Part shown: positions 37,381 through 46,505 of the stretch, one piece after another
Layout: every line of letters begins with the position of its first letter
How positions within the stretch are numbered: position 1 is the first letter of the stretch
Source: Actibacterium sp. 188UL27-1
GTDB taxonomy: Bacteria; Pseudomonadota; Alphaproteobacteria; Rhodobacterales; Rhodobacteraceae
Reading direction: 5' to 3'
Length of the DNA stretch: 64,000 nt
Assembly (NCBI RefSeq): GCF_016901225.1
Contig: NZ_JAFEUL010000004.1
Coordinates: 1 to 64,000 of the forward strand
Program-made: the position numbers and the translations under genes
Notes under the pieces: model-generated
What the model saw: the letters and a program-made list of their open reading frames with translations, nothing else
Databases searched by the model: none
Told to the model about the DNA's origin: nothing

Positions 37381-37955
37381 AGATAGCGCACCAGGAAAAA
37401 GCCTCCGATCAGAACAGCCACAAACACGATAAACATAAGGCCCAACCGCTTTTCGATGAAATCACGAATGGGTTCCCCAAACTTCCATAAAAGCCCGGCC
37501 ACGATAAAGAATCGCAGGCCCCGCGCGATGATCGAGGTTACGATAAAGGTGCCCAGTGGCATCGCGGTCCAGCCCGACATGATGGTGATCACTTTGTAAG
37601 GAAAGGGAGTTAGCCCCGCGATCAGCACGGCCCAGAACCCGAAATCATTGAAACGTTCGTTGAATGCCTCGATCTCTTCACCTTTGCCCAGGCTTTCGAG
37701 GATCGGCTGGCCGATCTGTTCAAAGGCGAAGGCACCGATCACATAGCCCAAGAGCCCACCCAGGACGGAGGCTACGGTGCAAACGCCTGCAATCAGGAAT
37801 GCCTTGCGCGGTGCTGCCAGGATCATCGGGATCATCAGCACATCGGGCGGGATCGGAAAGATCGAACTTTCGATAAATGAAACAATCGCTAGGGCAACCA
37901 AAGCATAGGGACCCGCGGCCAGGGACAGGGTCCAATCGTACAATCGACGCAGCAT
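37377..37955 (-). CDS. YqaA/DedA-type membrane protein
   Basis: A 192-residue membrane protein of the YqaA branch of the DedA/SNARE-associated superfamily, with about five hydrophobic segments. The conserved E-S-S-I-F-P-I-P-P-D-V-L-M-I and the G-L-T-P-F-P-Y-K-V-I-T motif are present. The start at 37955 is preferred because GAGG lies six bases before it; ATGs at 37991 and 37979 in frame are alternatives. DedA proteins are linked to membrane homeostasis and lipid flipping. It overlaps dsbB. Confidence 0.85.
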
Positions 37956-38109
37956 CAAAAACCTCATCAGAAACTGCATGTCTCCCACCATGCCGTTGCG
38001 TGAGGGTCAAGTGACGAACTGTTGCAAGGCAGGCGAGGGTTGAAATGCGCGGCACAGTCTGTCTCTGATATGCGCAAGGCCGAAAGGCCATGTTTTGGGA
38101 GGATACCGT

Positions 38110-39150
38110 ATGACACATGTTTTCAAGGTGCTTGTTGGCGCCTCACTTCTGGCGCTGACGGCGGGGGCCGGTCTGGCACAAGATGTCACGCTGCGCTGCC
38201 AGCACTTTTTGTCGCCCAAGGGGTCAGTCCCCGCATTCTTCATCACGCCATGGGCCGAGAAGGTTGAGAAGGACAGCGATGGGCGGATCAAGGTCGAGAT
38301 CTATCCGGCGATGCAACTGGGCGGGAAGCCTCCGGCGTTGTTTGATCAGATCCGCGACGGCGTGATCGATTGTGGCTGGGCGTTGCCCGCCTATACGCCG
38401 GGGCGATTCCCCGAGAGTGAAGTGTTTGAACTGCCCTTCATGACGTCAATGAGTGCCGAGGCATCGTCGAGGGCCGCCTGGGACTTCACCGAAAAATACA
38501 TGCAGGAGCGTCTGTCGGAGATCCAGGTCCTGGCCGTTCACGTCCACGGCCCCGGTGTCATCCACAAAAAGGGTGAGCCCGTGACGACGACCGCAGACTT
38601 TGATGGCTTGAAGCTGCGCGGCCCGTCGCGGCAGGCCAACGCCCTGCTTGAAACGCTGGGTGCCACGCCAGTTGGCATGCCTGTGCCGGCCTTCCCCGAA
38701 GCGTTGAGCAAAGGCATCGTCGATGGCGGCGTTATCCCGTGGGAGATTGTGCCACCGCTCAAAGTGCACGAACTGGCCGACAGCCACACGCAACTCAGCG
38801 GTGACCGCGCGCTTTACAACACGTTTTTCATCTGGGGCATGAACAAGGCCAAGTATGACAGCCTGCCCGATGACCTCAAGGCCGTGATCGACGCCAATTC
38901 GGGGATCGAAACCTCTGCCTGGGCAGGATCTGCCATGGATCAGGGCGACGATCTGGGTGAGAAAGTCGTGGCCGACAAGGGCAATGCGATCCACACCCTG
39001 GATGACGGTGTTGTGGAAGAGTTGAAAACAATCGGCGCGGCCCAAACCGAGGCTTGGATTGCCGAGGTTTCTGGCAAGGGGCTGGATGGTCAGGCCATGG
39101 TCGATGATGCCAAGGCGCTGGTCGCGAAATACAGTGATCAGACCAACTAG
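38110..39150 (+). CDS. TRAP transporter solute-binding protein (DctP family)
   Basis: A 346-residue periplasmic binding protein. The signal peptide ends at A-G-L-A-Q. The DctP pattern A-W-A/P-E-K-V-E-K-D-S-D-G-R-I-K-V-E-I-Y-P-A-M-Q-L-G-G and the ligand arginine region around L-R-G-P-S-R are present. Start 38110 follows a strong GGGAGG site. No dctQ or dctM permease genes are adjacent, so the transporter is incomplete here. The next gene on the same strand is a flavin monooxygenase, 36 bases away, which suggests that the ligand may be its (aromatic) substrate. Confidence 0.9.
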   Translation: MTHVFKVLVGASLLALTAGAGLAQDVTLRCQHFLSPKGSVPAFFITPWAEKVEKDSDGRIKVEIYPAMQLGGKPPALFDQIRDGVIDCGWALPAYTPGRFPESEVFELPFMTSMSAEASSRAAWDFTEKYMQERLSEIQVLAVHVHGPGVIHKKGEPVTTTADFDGLKLRGPSRQANALLETLGATPVGMPVPAFPEALSKGIVDGGVIPWEIVPPLKVHELADSHTQLSGDRALYNTFFIWGMNKAKYDSLPDDLKAVIDANSGIETSAWAGSAMDQGDDLGEKVVADKGNAIHTLDDGVVEELKTIGAAQTEAWIAEVSGKGLDGQAMVDDAKALVAKYSDQTN

Positions 39151-39186
39151 GAGGAGGCGCACCGCTCAGGTGCGCGCCCTGATACC

Positions 39187-40431
39187 ATGACTGTTCTGAT
39201 TGCCGGGGCAGGCATTGGCGGGCTCAGCCTTGGGTTGAGCCTGTACCAGTTGGGCATTCCGTTTCGCATTTTCGAGGCGGTTGAGACGCTCAAACCCCTC
39301 GGGGTGGGCATCAACCTACAGCCGCAAGCGGTGCGAGAACTCTTTACCCTGGGGCTGGAGGATGGTCTGGACGGGATCGGCTTGCGGACTGAAGAGGTCG
39401 CCTATTTCTCGGTCCACGGTCAACCCATTTGGTCGGAGCCGCGAGGGCAGTCGGCTGGCTATACGTGGCCCCAATTCTCGCTCCACCGTGGCAAGCTGCA
39501 GATGCTGCTTCACGATACCTTGGTGGCGCGCGCCGGGCCGGTCGTGACAACTGGCGCTGCCGTCACCGGATGGGTGGAGGACGGGCAGGGCGTGCGGATC
39601 ACCCTGACAAATCGTGGTACAGGCAAGGATCTAGGGCAGGAAGAGGGCGCGGTTCTGATCGCCTGCGATGGCATCAATTCCATCTTGCGCGCCCTGCTTT
39701 ACCCCGATGAAGGCCCGGCGAAATGGGGCGGCACGATGATGTGGCGCGGCACCACGCGCGGCCCGCGGTTTTTGACCGGACGCTCCGTCGCTATGACGGG
39801 AGAGAAGGACCGCAAGTTCGTCTGCTATCCCATCGCCGATGACAGTGAAGGCAGCGTGCTGAATTGGATCGCCGATCTGACGATGCCGCCCGATTATGAC
39901 TGGCGCAAACAGGATTGGAATTGCGACGGTGCATTGGATGACGTGCTGCCGCATTTCGCCGATTGGTCATTCGACTGGCTGGATATTCCCGCCGTGATGC
40001 GGGCCGCTGATGGGATCTGGGAATATCCAATGGTGGACCGGGACCCCCTGCCGCAATGGACCCATGGTCCGGTCACGCTGCTGGGCGACGCGGCTCATGC
40101 GATGTATCCGATCGGCTCCAACGGTGCGTCCCAGGGTATTCTGGATGCGCGCATCCTGGCCCGCGCGCTGAAAGAGTACGGACAGACCCGTGATGCGTTG
40201 CAATCCTATGAAAGCCAGCGGCGGGAGGCGGTGAACGCCGTCGTCGTGGCGAACCGCGGCGATGGCCCCGACAAGATCCTGGATATCGTGGCAGACCGCG
40301 CGCCCAACGGTTTTTCCGATATCGAGGATATCATGCCACTGGCAGAGCGGCAGGCCCTTGCTGATCATTACAAATCCGTGGCGGGGATGACGATTGCCGC
40401 CGTTAACGACACGGCGCCGATCCTAAAATAG
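39187..40431 (+). CDS. PhzS-like FAD-dependent monooxygenase
   Basis: A 414-residue class A flavin monooxygenase. The dinucleotide motif G-A-G-I-G-G-L-S is at residues 7-14, and the second FAD motif L-L-G-D-A-A-H-A-M-Y-P near 300. Stretches such as P-L-G-V-G-I-N-L-Q-P, W-S-E-P-R-G, M-M-W-R-G and Y-P-M-V-D-R-D-P-L-P are very similar to what I recall of PhzS (phenazine hydroxylase). No phenazine genes are present, so the substrate is more likely another aromatic acid. It is likely co-transcribed with the upstream TRAP binding protein. Confidence 0.88.
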   Translation: MTVLIAGAGIGGLSLGLSLYQLGIPFRIFEAVETLKPLGVGINLQPQAVRELFTLGLEDGLDGIGLRTEEVAYFSVHGQPIWSEPRGQSAGYTWPQFSLHRGKLQMLLHDTLVARAGPVVTTGAAVTGWVEDGQGVRITLTNRGTGKDLGQEEGAVLIACDGINSILRALLYPDEGPAKWGGTMMWRGTTRGPRFLTGRSVAMTGEKDRKFVCYPIADDSEGSVLNWIADLTMPPDYDWRKQDWNCDGALDDVLPHFADWSFDWLDIPAVMRAADGIWEYPMVDRDPLPQWTHGPVTLLGDAAHAMYPIGSNGASQGILDARILARALKEYGQTRDALQSYESQRREAVNAVVVANRGDGPDKILDIVADRAPNGFSDIEDIMPLAERQALADHYKSVAGMTIAAVNDTAPILK

Positions 40432-40971
40432 CCGTCTCCGATCCCAACTGGTGAACAATCCCTTCCGACTGTTTTTAGGTAAACAGAATATTGCCAGCTT
40501 TCGGTCAAGGCAGGGTCACGCTGCCGGGGGTATAGTCGTGGTTACGGGACTTGGTCTCCGCCACGTCCCGTAACTGGTTGGAAATACGTTGCGTTGCACA
40601 GGGCAGGTTACGCCCTGCCTGCGGCTGCGGATCTGTCGAAGGATTTTCTTCGGTCGATCTGCGCCGCTTGTACAGGACCTGAGCTGCTGGACAGCCGGGT
40701 CGTGAAGGACAAGCCGCAATTGACGTATGGATCACATCCGGTTCGCAAGGCATCGGAGGGGCGGTGCTGCTCCTGCGGTGGAGTATGCGAACGGGATAGC
40801 TGGCCGGGTCTGGCCGGCCGGCGGCGCAGGCGGACTTCGGTAAATCGCTTTTCCGGTCCGCCTGCGGTCTTTCCGGGACGCGTTGGGATGGGGGCGCTGC
40901 ATGCGGCCTGTCGGGCGTTGCGAAGCCGGGGTCGTTTGGGTATAGCCGATGGACTTCCGAACAGGACCGCA
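40432..40971. other. Intergenic stretch of 540 bases with inverted repeats
   Basis: No convincing gene is present before miaB. A perfect 10-bp inverted repeat (GTTACGGGAC at 40541-40550 and GTCCCGTAAC at 40565-40574) and a second 8-bp one (AGGCGGAC and GTCCGCCT near 40829-40865) are visible. A minus-strand frame ends near 40505 with a peptide-like tail ([16 protein letters not shown]) that could be a gene remnant. The upstream part contains an A/T-rich segment around 40450-40500, probably promoter or terminator sequence. Confidence 0.5.
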
Positions 40972-42294
40972 ATGATGCCGCGCAAGCTTTTTATCAAGAC
41001 CTATGGCTGTCAAATGAATGTCTACGACAGTGAGCGCATGGCCGAGGCCATGGGCGCGGCGGGGTATGAACAGACTGCTACAGCGGAAGAGGCTGATATG
41101 ATCCTGCTCAACACGTGTCATATCCGGGAGAAGGCGGCGGAAAAGGTCTATTCCGAATTGGGGCGCTTTAAGGGGCTCAAGGCGGCGAACCCGGATCTGA
41201 AGATCGGGGTGGCAGGATGTGTCGCCCAGGCCGAGGGGGAAGAGATCATTCGCCGTCAGCCCCTGGTCGATCTGGTCGTGGGGCCGCAAAGTTATCACAG
41301 GCTCCCTGCGATGGAGGCCAAGGTGCGGGATGGTGGCCGCGCTGTGGACACTGATTTTCCCGAGGAAGATAAATTTGCCCATCTGCCCGCCCGCCCTTTG
41401 CCGGACCGGGCGCCTACGGCGTTTTTGACGGTGCAGGAGGGCTGCGACAAGTTCTGCGCGTTTTGCGTGGTGCCTTACACGCGGGGGGCAGAGGTCAGCC
41501 GCCCGGTCGCACGGATCCTGGCGGAGGCCGAGGATCTGGTGACGCGCGGCGTGCGGGAGATCACCTTGCTGGGCCAGAATGTGAACGCCTATCACGGGGA
41601 GGGCGAGGTCGGGCCCTGGGGCCTGGCACGGCTGATCCGGCGCTTGGCCAAGATTGACGGGCTGGCGCGCATCCGCTTTACCACCAGCCACCCCAATGAC
41701 ATGGAAGACGACCTGATCGCAGCCCATGGTGATTGCCCCAAGCTGATGCCGTATCTGCATTTGCCCGTGCAATCGGGCAGTGACCGGATCCTGAAACGGA
41801 TGAACCGCAAACACACGGCCGAGCAGTATCTCAGGCTGATTGAACGGATCCGGGTGGCGCGCCCTGACCTGCTGCTGTCAGGCGATTTCATTGTCGGCTT
41901 TCCCGAGGAGACGGAGGCGGATTTTCAGGCCACGCTCGATCTGGTCGAGGCTGTGGGATATGGTCAGGCCTATTCGTTCAAATACTCCGCACGTCCCGGT
42001 ACACCCGCTGCAGAACGCGCCACAGTGGATCCAGATGTGGCAGATGACCGGCTGCAACGGTTGCAGGCGCTGTTGAAGCGGCAGCAGATTGCGGCGCAGG
42101 AGGCCATGGTGGGCCGCAATGTGACCGTGCTGTTGGAAAAGCCTGGGCGGCTGCCTGGCCAGATGATCGGCAAATCGGATTACCTGCACGCGGTCCATGT
42201 GACGACAGATCAACCACGCGGGACCCTGCTGCCCGTGCGGATCGCAGCCTCAAGCGCGAATTCGCTGGCGGGTGAGACGATGACTGGTCTGTGA
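40972..42294 (+). CDS. miaB: tRNA-2-methylthio-N6-dimethylallyladenosine synthase
   Basis: A 440-residue radical SAM methylthiotransferase acting on ms2i6A37 of tRNAs. The N-terminal UPF0004 domain has K-T-Y-G-C-Q-M-N and the cysteines in L-N-T-C-H-I-R and V-A-G-C-V-A-Q. The radical SAM motif is C-D-K-F-C-A-F-C. The TRAM domain is at the end. There are two consecutive ATGs at 40972 and 40975; either may be used. The long in-frame extension back to 40594 is rejected as non-coding. Confidence 0.95.
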   Translation: MMPRKLFIKTYGCQMNVYDSERMAEAMGAAGYEQTATAEEADMILLNTCHIREKAAEKVYSELGRFKGLKAANPDLKIGVAGCVAQAEGEEIIRRQPLVDLVVGPQSYHRLPAMEAKVRDGGRAVDTDFPEEDKFAHLPARPLPDRAPTAFLTVQEGCDKFCAFCVVPYTRGAEVSRPVARILAEAEDLVTRGVREITLLGQNVNAYHGEGEVGPWGLARLIRRLAKIDGLARIRFTTSHPNDMEDDLIAAHGDCPKLMPYLHLPVQSGSDRILKRMNRKHTAEQYLRLIERIRVARPDLLLSGDFIVGFPEETEADFQATLDLVEAVGYGQAYSFKYSARPGTPAAERATVDPDVADDRLQRLQALLKRQQIAAQEAMVGRNVTVLLEKPGRLPGQMIGKSDYLHAVHVTTDQPRGTLLPVRIAASSANSLAGETMTGL

Positions 42295-42429
42295 CGCCGT
42301 CTTACGCAATGTGGCGGTACCGATCTGATTTTCGTGTCAGCGCGGTAAAATTTCAGGGTGGCCCCTTGCCAGACAGGCACGGCGGTTGCACCATAAATTT
42401 AGGTGTTGCGCTCAAAACCGGAGCTATAT

Positions 42430-43440
42430 TTGGCCATTTCAGACCTTACTGTGCCCCCTGATCAAGGTTCGCCCTTGGAAAGCCTGATCGAATTTCCCGA
42501 TAACCGCCTGTTAATTGAGCTTTGTGGTGAATTTGACCGCAACTTGGCGCAGATTGAGCAGGTCACCCAGGTGCAGATCATTCGCCGGGGCAACCAGCTT
42601 GTCCTGCATGGGGAGGCCGCGGCCCAATCGCAGGCCCAGCAAGTATTGCAGGGTCTTTACGAGCGGCTTGAGGCCGGGCGCAGTGTTGAGATCGGCGATG
42701 TCGATGCGGCATTGCGGTTTGAGCCTGCCCCAGAAGCCCCCGATGAGCGTGGGTTTGATCAGCTTGAGATGTTCAAGGGTGGTCGGGTCGAGATCAAGAC
42801 CCGCAAAAAGATCGTTGAGCCCCGGACCGAGGCGCAAAAGGCCTATGTGCGAGCTTTGTTCGACCATGACCTGACCTTTGGCATTGGCCCGGCGGGCACC
42901 GGCAAGACCTATCTGGCCGTAGCTGTGGCCGTGAACATGTTCCTTGGGGGCCATGTTGACAAGATCATCCTGAGCCGCCCCGCCGTCGAGGCTGGGGAGC
43001 GGTTGGGTTTCTTGCCCGGCACGCAAGAGGACAAGGTCGATCCCTATATGCAGCCGCTTTATGATGCGTTGGGGGATTTTTTGCCTGGCAAACAGGTGAC
43101 CAAGCTGAAGGAAGAAAAACGGATCGAGATTGCGCCCCTGGCCTTCATGCGCGGGCGGACTCTGTCGAACGCGTTTGTGGTGCTGGATGAGGCGCAGAAC
43201 GCCACCACGATGCAGATGAAGATGTTCCTGACCCGGTTGGGTGAAGGCTCTCGCATGGTGATCACGGGAGACCGCAGCCAGGTCGACTTGCCGCGCGGCG
43301 TGCAATCGGGATTGCGAGAGGCCGAGCAGTTGTTGACGGGGATCGATAAGATCTCTTTCAACTACTTCACTGCCGATGATGTGGTGCGGCATCCGCTGGT
43401 GGCGGCGATCATCAAGGCCTATGAGGCGCAGGACGTTTGA
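42430..43440 (+). CDS. phoH: PhoH-like ATPase
   Basis: A 336-residue PhoH family protein with an N-terminal KH-like part and a P-loop ATPase core. Walker A is G-P-A-G-T-G-K-T and Walker B is V-V-L-D-E-A-Q-N-A-T, followed by the helicase-like G-D-R-S-Q-V-D-L-P. The start is uncertain. TTG at 42430 has a GGAG site six bases upstream; GTG at 42403 is in frame and would add nine residues but lacks a site. It is the first gene of phoH-ybeY-corC-lnt, a conserved cluster linked to RNA and ribosome maturation. Confidence 0.93.
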   Translation: MAISDLTVPPDQGSPLESLIEFPDNRLLIELCGEFDRNLAQIEQVTQVQIIRRGNQLVLHGEAAAQSQAQQVLQGLYERLEAGRSVEIGDVDAALRFEPAPEAPDERGFDQLEMFKGGRVEIKTRKKIVEPRTEAQKAYVRALFDHDLTFGIGPAGTGKTYLAVAVAVNMFLGGHVDKIILSRPAVEAGERLGFLPGTQEDKVDPYMQPLYDALGDFLPGKQVTKLKEEKRIEIAPLAFMRGRTLSNAFVVLDEAQNATTMQMKMFLTRLGEGSRMVITGDRSQVDLPRGVQSGLREAEQLLTGIDKISFNYFTADDVVRHPLVAAIIKAYEAQDV

Positions 43441-43462
43441 GGACGCGACATTTGGTTTTGTG

Positions 43463-43494
43463 CCTCCGGCGGGAGTATTTTTACCAATAAGAAA
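43463..43494 (+). repeat. Short intergenic repeat, copy in front of ybeY
   Basis: A 23-base stretch at 43472-43494 (GGAGTATTTTTACCAATAAG plus AAA) is identical to 61040-61062. It is preceded by CCTCCGGCGG, also found on the minus strand at 11353-11362. It fills most of the phoH-ybeY gap and ends exactly at the proposed ybeY start codon. Confidence 0.75.
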
Positions 43495-44007
43495 GTGCGG
43501 GCGGTGTCTTTGGAGATTGATGTGATCGCTGAAGATGCATCTTGGGGTGTCGCGGATCTGCCAGGGATTTGCCGTCGCGCCGGAGCGGCGGTTGCGCGGC
43601 ACCTGGTTTTACCTGTTGGCTGCGAGGCTGTGGTTCTGGGCGGCTCCGATGCGCGGATTGCAGAGCTTAATGGTCAATTCCGGGCAAGGCATCAGGCGAC
43701 CAATGTGCTGTCTTGGCCGCAGCACTCCCTGGCCGCAGACGCGGCGGGCGATGTGCCGCGTGTGCCTGCCTCCGACCCGATGGAAGACGGAATTGCCCTG
43801 GGTGATATCGCGCTTGCTTTTGAGACCTGCCGCATCGAGGCGCGGGCGGCCGGCATCCCATTTGAGGCGCATATCACCCATTTGGTGGTTCATGGTCTTT
43901 TACATCTCTTGGGGTATGACCATATTCGCGATAAAGATGCGGACTTGATGGAAGCGCGCGAGGTTGAGATACTTGCGCTATTAGACGTGCCAAACCCCTA
44001 TGGTTAG
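43495..44007 (+). CDS. ybeY: Endoribonuclease YbeY (16S rRNA maturation)
   Basis: A 170-residue YbeY. The zinc-binding signature H-G-L-L-H-L-L-G-Y-D-H (H-x3-H-x5-H) is complete near residues 133-143. A-x-x-A-T-N-V-L-S-W-P is the conserved mid region. It takes part in 16S rRNA 3' end processing and ribosome quality control. The start is a GTG at 43495; other GTG codons at 43504 and 43519 are in frame, and none has a good ribosome binding site, so the exact start is unsure. An intergenic repeat sits immediately upstream. Confidence 0.92.
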   Translation: MRAVSLEIDVIAEDASWGVADLPGICRRAGAAVARHLVLPVGCEAVVLGGSDARIAELNGQFRARHQATNVLSWPQHSLAADAAGDVPRVPASDPMEDGIALGDIALAFETCRIEARAAGIPFEAHITHLVVHGLLHLLGYDHIRDKDADLMEAREVEILALLDVPNPYG

Positions 44008-44036
44008 GGACCGCGGCGGAACTTTGGACAGGACAT

Positions 44037-44930
44037 ATGGGCGACACACCGGACGGATCTTCTAACGCAGCGCAACGCGCGCCGGATATTGATCACGCCC
44101 CCGACAAAAAAGGCCTCTTTGGTCGCCTTCTATCGGCGTTTGGCCCGCAGCAGGACCCTGAATACGTGGAACAGACCGTGGTATCAGCGAACGGATCCTC
44201 TGTTGACATTATGCCGATCGGGATCGGCAATCTGCGATCCATGCGGGTGGAAGACGTCGCCATCCCGAAAGTGGAGATCGTGGCGATCCCGTCGGATATC
44301 GACCAGAATTCCCTGATCCAGGTGTTTCGCGACAGCGGATTGACCCGCTTACCCGTCTACGATGGCACGCTCGATAGTCCGCAGGGGATGGTGCACCTGA
44401 AGGACCTTGCGCTGCGCCACGGCTTTGACTGCAACGAGACACCGTTTGAGTTGAAGCCGATGGTGCGCCCGCTGCTTTATGCGCCACCTTCGATGCCGAT
44501 CGGTGTTCTGCTGCAGAAGATGCAAACTGAACGCATGCATATGGCGCTGGTCATCGACGAATATGGCGGTGTCGACGGACTGGTTACAATCGAGGATCTG
44601 ATTGAACAGGTCATTGGCGAGATCGAGGATGAACATGACCCGGCCGAAGGGTCCACTTGGTCTGAGGAGAAACCAGGTTGTTATCAGGCCCTGGCGCGCA
44701 CTCCCTTGGATGAGTTCGAACAGGTGATCGGCTTTCGATTGGCGGATCCTGAAGATCAGGAAGAGATCGATACGTTGGGGGGCCTGGTCTTCATGCTGAC
44801 GGGGCGGGTGCCAGCCCGCGGCGAAGTGGTGCCGCATGCGACCGGGGCGGAATTTGAGGTCGTGGACGCCGATCCCAGGCGCATCAAGCGATTGCGCGTG
44901 CGGCTGCCCAGTGCCAAAGCAGCAGAGTAG
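44037..44930 (+). CDS. corC: CBS-domain transporter-associated protein (CorC/HlyC family)
   Basis: A 297-residue CorC. Two CBS motifs (around D-S-G-L-T-R-L-P-V-Y-D-G and H-M-A-L-V-I-D-E-Y-G-G-V-D-G-L-V-T-I-E-D) are followed by the CorC_HlyC C-terminal domain with R-L-P-S-A-K at the end. It lacks the N-terminal DUF21 membrane domain, as in the short form encoded next to ybeY in many proteobacteria. The role is thought to be Mg2+/Co2+ homeostasis. It lies 29 bases after ybeY and 19 before lnt. Confidence 0.92.
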   Translation: MGDTPDGSSNAAQRAPDIDHAPDKKGLFGRLLSAFGPQQDPEYVEQTVVSANGSSVDIMPIGIGNLRSMRVEDVAIPKVEIVAIPSDIDQNSLIQVFRDSGLTRLPVYDGTLDSPQGMVHLKDLALRHGFDCNETPFELKPMVRPLLYAPPSMPIGVLLQKMQTERMHMALVIDEYGGVDGLVTIEDLIEQVIGEIEDEHDPAEGSTWSEEKPGCYQALARTPLDEFEQVIGFRLADPEDQEEIDTLGGLVFMLTGRVPARGEVVPHATGAEFEVVDADPRRIKRLRVRLPSAKAAE

Positions 44931-44949
44931 CGCGGCTCGTTCAGGGCAC

Positions 44950-46440
44950 ATGCGCTTGGCGCTGATTGTGACCGGTCTGGTCATGGCGACGGGACAGGCA
45001 CCGCTGGGTTGGGCCTGGCCCGCTTTTTTGGGGCTGGCGGTCGGGCTGTTTCTGGTCACGCGCGCCGATACCGTCCGCAGCATGGCTTTTCGTGGCTGGT
45101 TGCTTGGCTTGGGATATTTCGCAGGTGCGCTTTTCTGGATCGTTGAACCGTTTTTCGTGGATGCCGCACGCCATGGATGGATGGCGCCGTTTGCATTGTT
45201 CCTGCTGGCGGGCGGGATGGCGCTGTTCTGGTCCGCGGGTTGTGCGCTGGCGGCTTGGCTGGGGCGTCGGCATCGGGTGATCTGGATCGTTCTGACCCTA
45301 ACAGGTGCCGAACTGGCGCGGGGCTATGTTCTGACCGGTTTCCCCTGGGCATTGATCGGCTATATCTGGGTCGATACGCCCCAGTTACAGGTCGTGGCGC
45401 TGGTCGGGCCTTACGGTCTGACATTTCTGACAATCGCTGCCGCGGCGCTTCCTGCGATCTTGGGGCAGGCACGGATCCTCTTGGGCGCTTTTATCGCGGG
45501 TGCAGCGCTGTCTGCGCCCGCCGCCTACGGTCTGTGGCAGTTGTCGCAGCCGATGCCCGTGCGGGAGGTGCCCCTGACCATGCGCCTGATCCAGCCCAAT
45601 GCGCCGCAGCACTTGAAATGGGATCCGGATCATATCCCAGAATTTTTCCAACGGCAGTTGGATCTGACCGCGGAACGTGGTGCTGCTGAGCCGGATCTGA
45701 TCATCTGGCCCGAAACGGCTGTGCCCTATATGCTGGAAAATGCAGGCCAGGCGTTACAAGTCATGTCCCATGCCGCAGGCGGTACACCCCTCGTGTTCGG
45801 TGCACAAAGGCGGGACGGATATGCCGCTCATAACAGCCTTGCCGTAATCGGACCAGACGCCACCGTGACCCATCTTTATGATAAGCATCACTTGGTGCCC
45901 TTTGGTGAATATTTCCCGATGGCCCATATCTTTGGACGCTTTGGTCTGCGCGGTCTGGCAGAGGTGGCGGAGTTTGGCTACACGCCCGGTCCGGGCGCGC
46001 AGGTGCTTGATCTGGGGCCCTTGGGAAAGATGCTGCCGCTGATCTGTTACGAGGCGATTTTCCCCCAAGATCTGCTGGCCGCGCCGGAACGGGCGGATTG
46101 GATCCTGCAGATCACAAACGATGCCTGGTTTGGCAATATTGCGGGGCCCCATCAGCACCTGGCCCAGGCCCAGGTGCGTGCGGTTGAGCAGGGCCTCCCA
46201 TTTCTGCGATCCGCCAATACCGGCATTTCGGCGGTGATTGATGCGCGGGGGCGGGTCATCGATGCCTTGCCGCTCAATACGGCAGGATCGCTGGATGCCA
46301 ACCTGCCTGCCGGCTTGCCGCCGACGCTGTATAGCCGGATTGGCGATCTGCCTATGGCAATGTTTTTGGCGGTGCTTGCCAGTGTGCTCGCTTTGTTGAC
46401 CCGGCGGAAAGCGGTTGACGGTACCTCTCAAGGCACCTAA
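44950..46440 (+). CDS. lnt: Apolipoprotein N-acyltransferase
   Basis: A 496-residue membrane enzyme that adds the third acyl chain to lipoproteins. The first 200 residues hold about six to seven helices. The nitrilase domain then shows the catalytic triad: Glu in W-P-E-T-A-V-P-Y, Lys in [12 protein letters not shown] and Cys in [10 protein letters not shown] final helix near the C-terminus is present. The start at 44950 is 19 bases after corC; the frame to 44836 overlaps corC and is rejected. Confidence 0.95.
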   Translation: MRLALIVTGLVMATGQAPLGWAWPAFLGLAVGLFLVTRADTVRSMAFRGWLLGLGYFAGALFWIVEPFFVDAARHGWMAPFALFLLAGGMALFWSAGCALAAWLGRRHRVIWIVLTLTGAELARGYVLTGFPWALIGYIWVDTPQLQVVALVGPYGLTFLTIAAAALPAILGQARILLGAFIAGAALSAPAAYGLWQLSQPMPVREVPLTMRLIQPNAPQHLKWDPDHIPEFFQRQLDLTAERGAAEPDLIIWPETAVPYMLENAGQALQVMSHAAGGTPLVFGAQRRDGYAAHNSLAVIGPDATVTHLYDKHHLVPFGEYFPMAHIFGRFGLRGLAEVAEFGYTPGPGAQVLDLGPLGKMLPLICYEAIFPQDLLAAPERADWILQITNDAWFGNIAGPHQHLAQAQVRAVEQGLPFLRSANTGISAVIDARGRVIDALPLNTAGSLDANLPAGLPPTLYSRIGDLPMAMFLAVLASVLALLTRRKAVDGTSQGT

Positions 46441-46452
46441 GGCCGACGGAAC

Positions 46453-46502
46453 TCTGCCACAACGGCTTCCTGGCGTGGCAGGTGAAACACCAGTGGAGCA
46501 TC
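46453..46502 (+). promoter_or_regulatory. SAM/SAH riboswitch controlling metK
   Basis: The sequence contains the core of the SAM/SAH riboswitch class, which was described upstream of metK in Rhodobacterales. The P1 stem TGCCAC (46455-46460) pairs with GTGGCA (46475-46480) around the conserved loop AACGGCTTCCTGGC. After a spacer, GGAGCA (46495-46500) provides the pseudoknot partner for the GGCTTCC loop and contains the metK ribosome binding site GGAG. Ligand binding would hide the site and stop translation. GGAG is seven bases before the ATG at 46506, which also fixes the start. Confidence 0.93.
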
Positions 46503-46505
46503 CCC

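Noticed and set aside
40594-40971. In-frame upstream extension of miaB
   Set aside because: The extension is Arg/Gly-rich without conservation, has no ribosome binding site, and the MiaB fold begins at the ATG 40972/40975.
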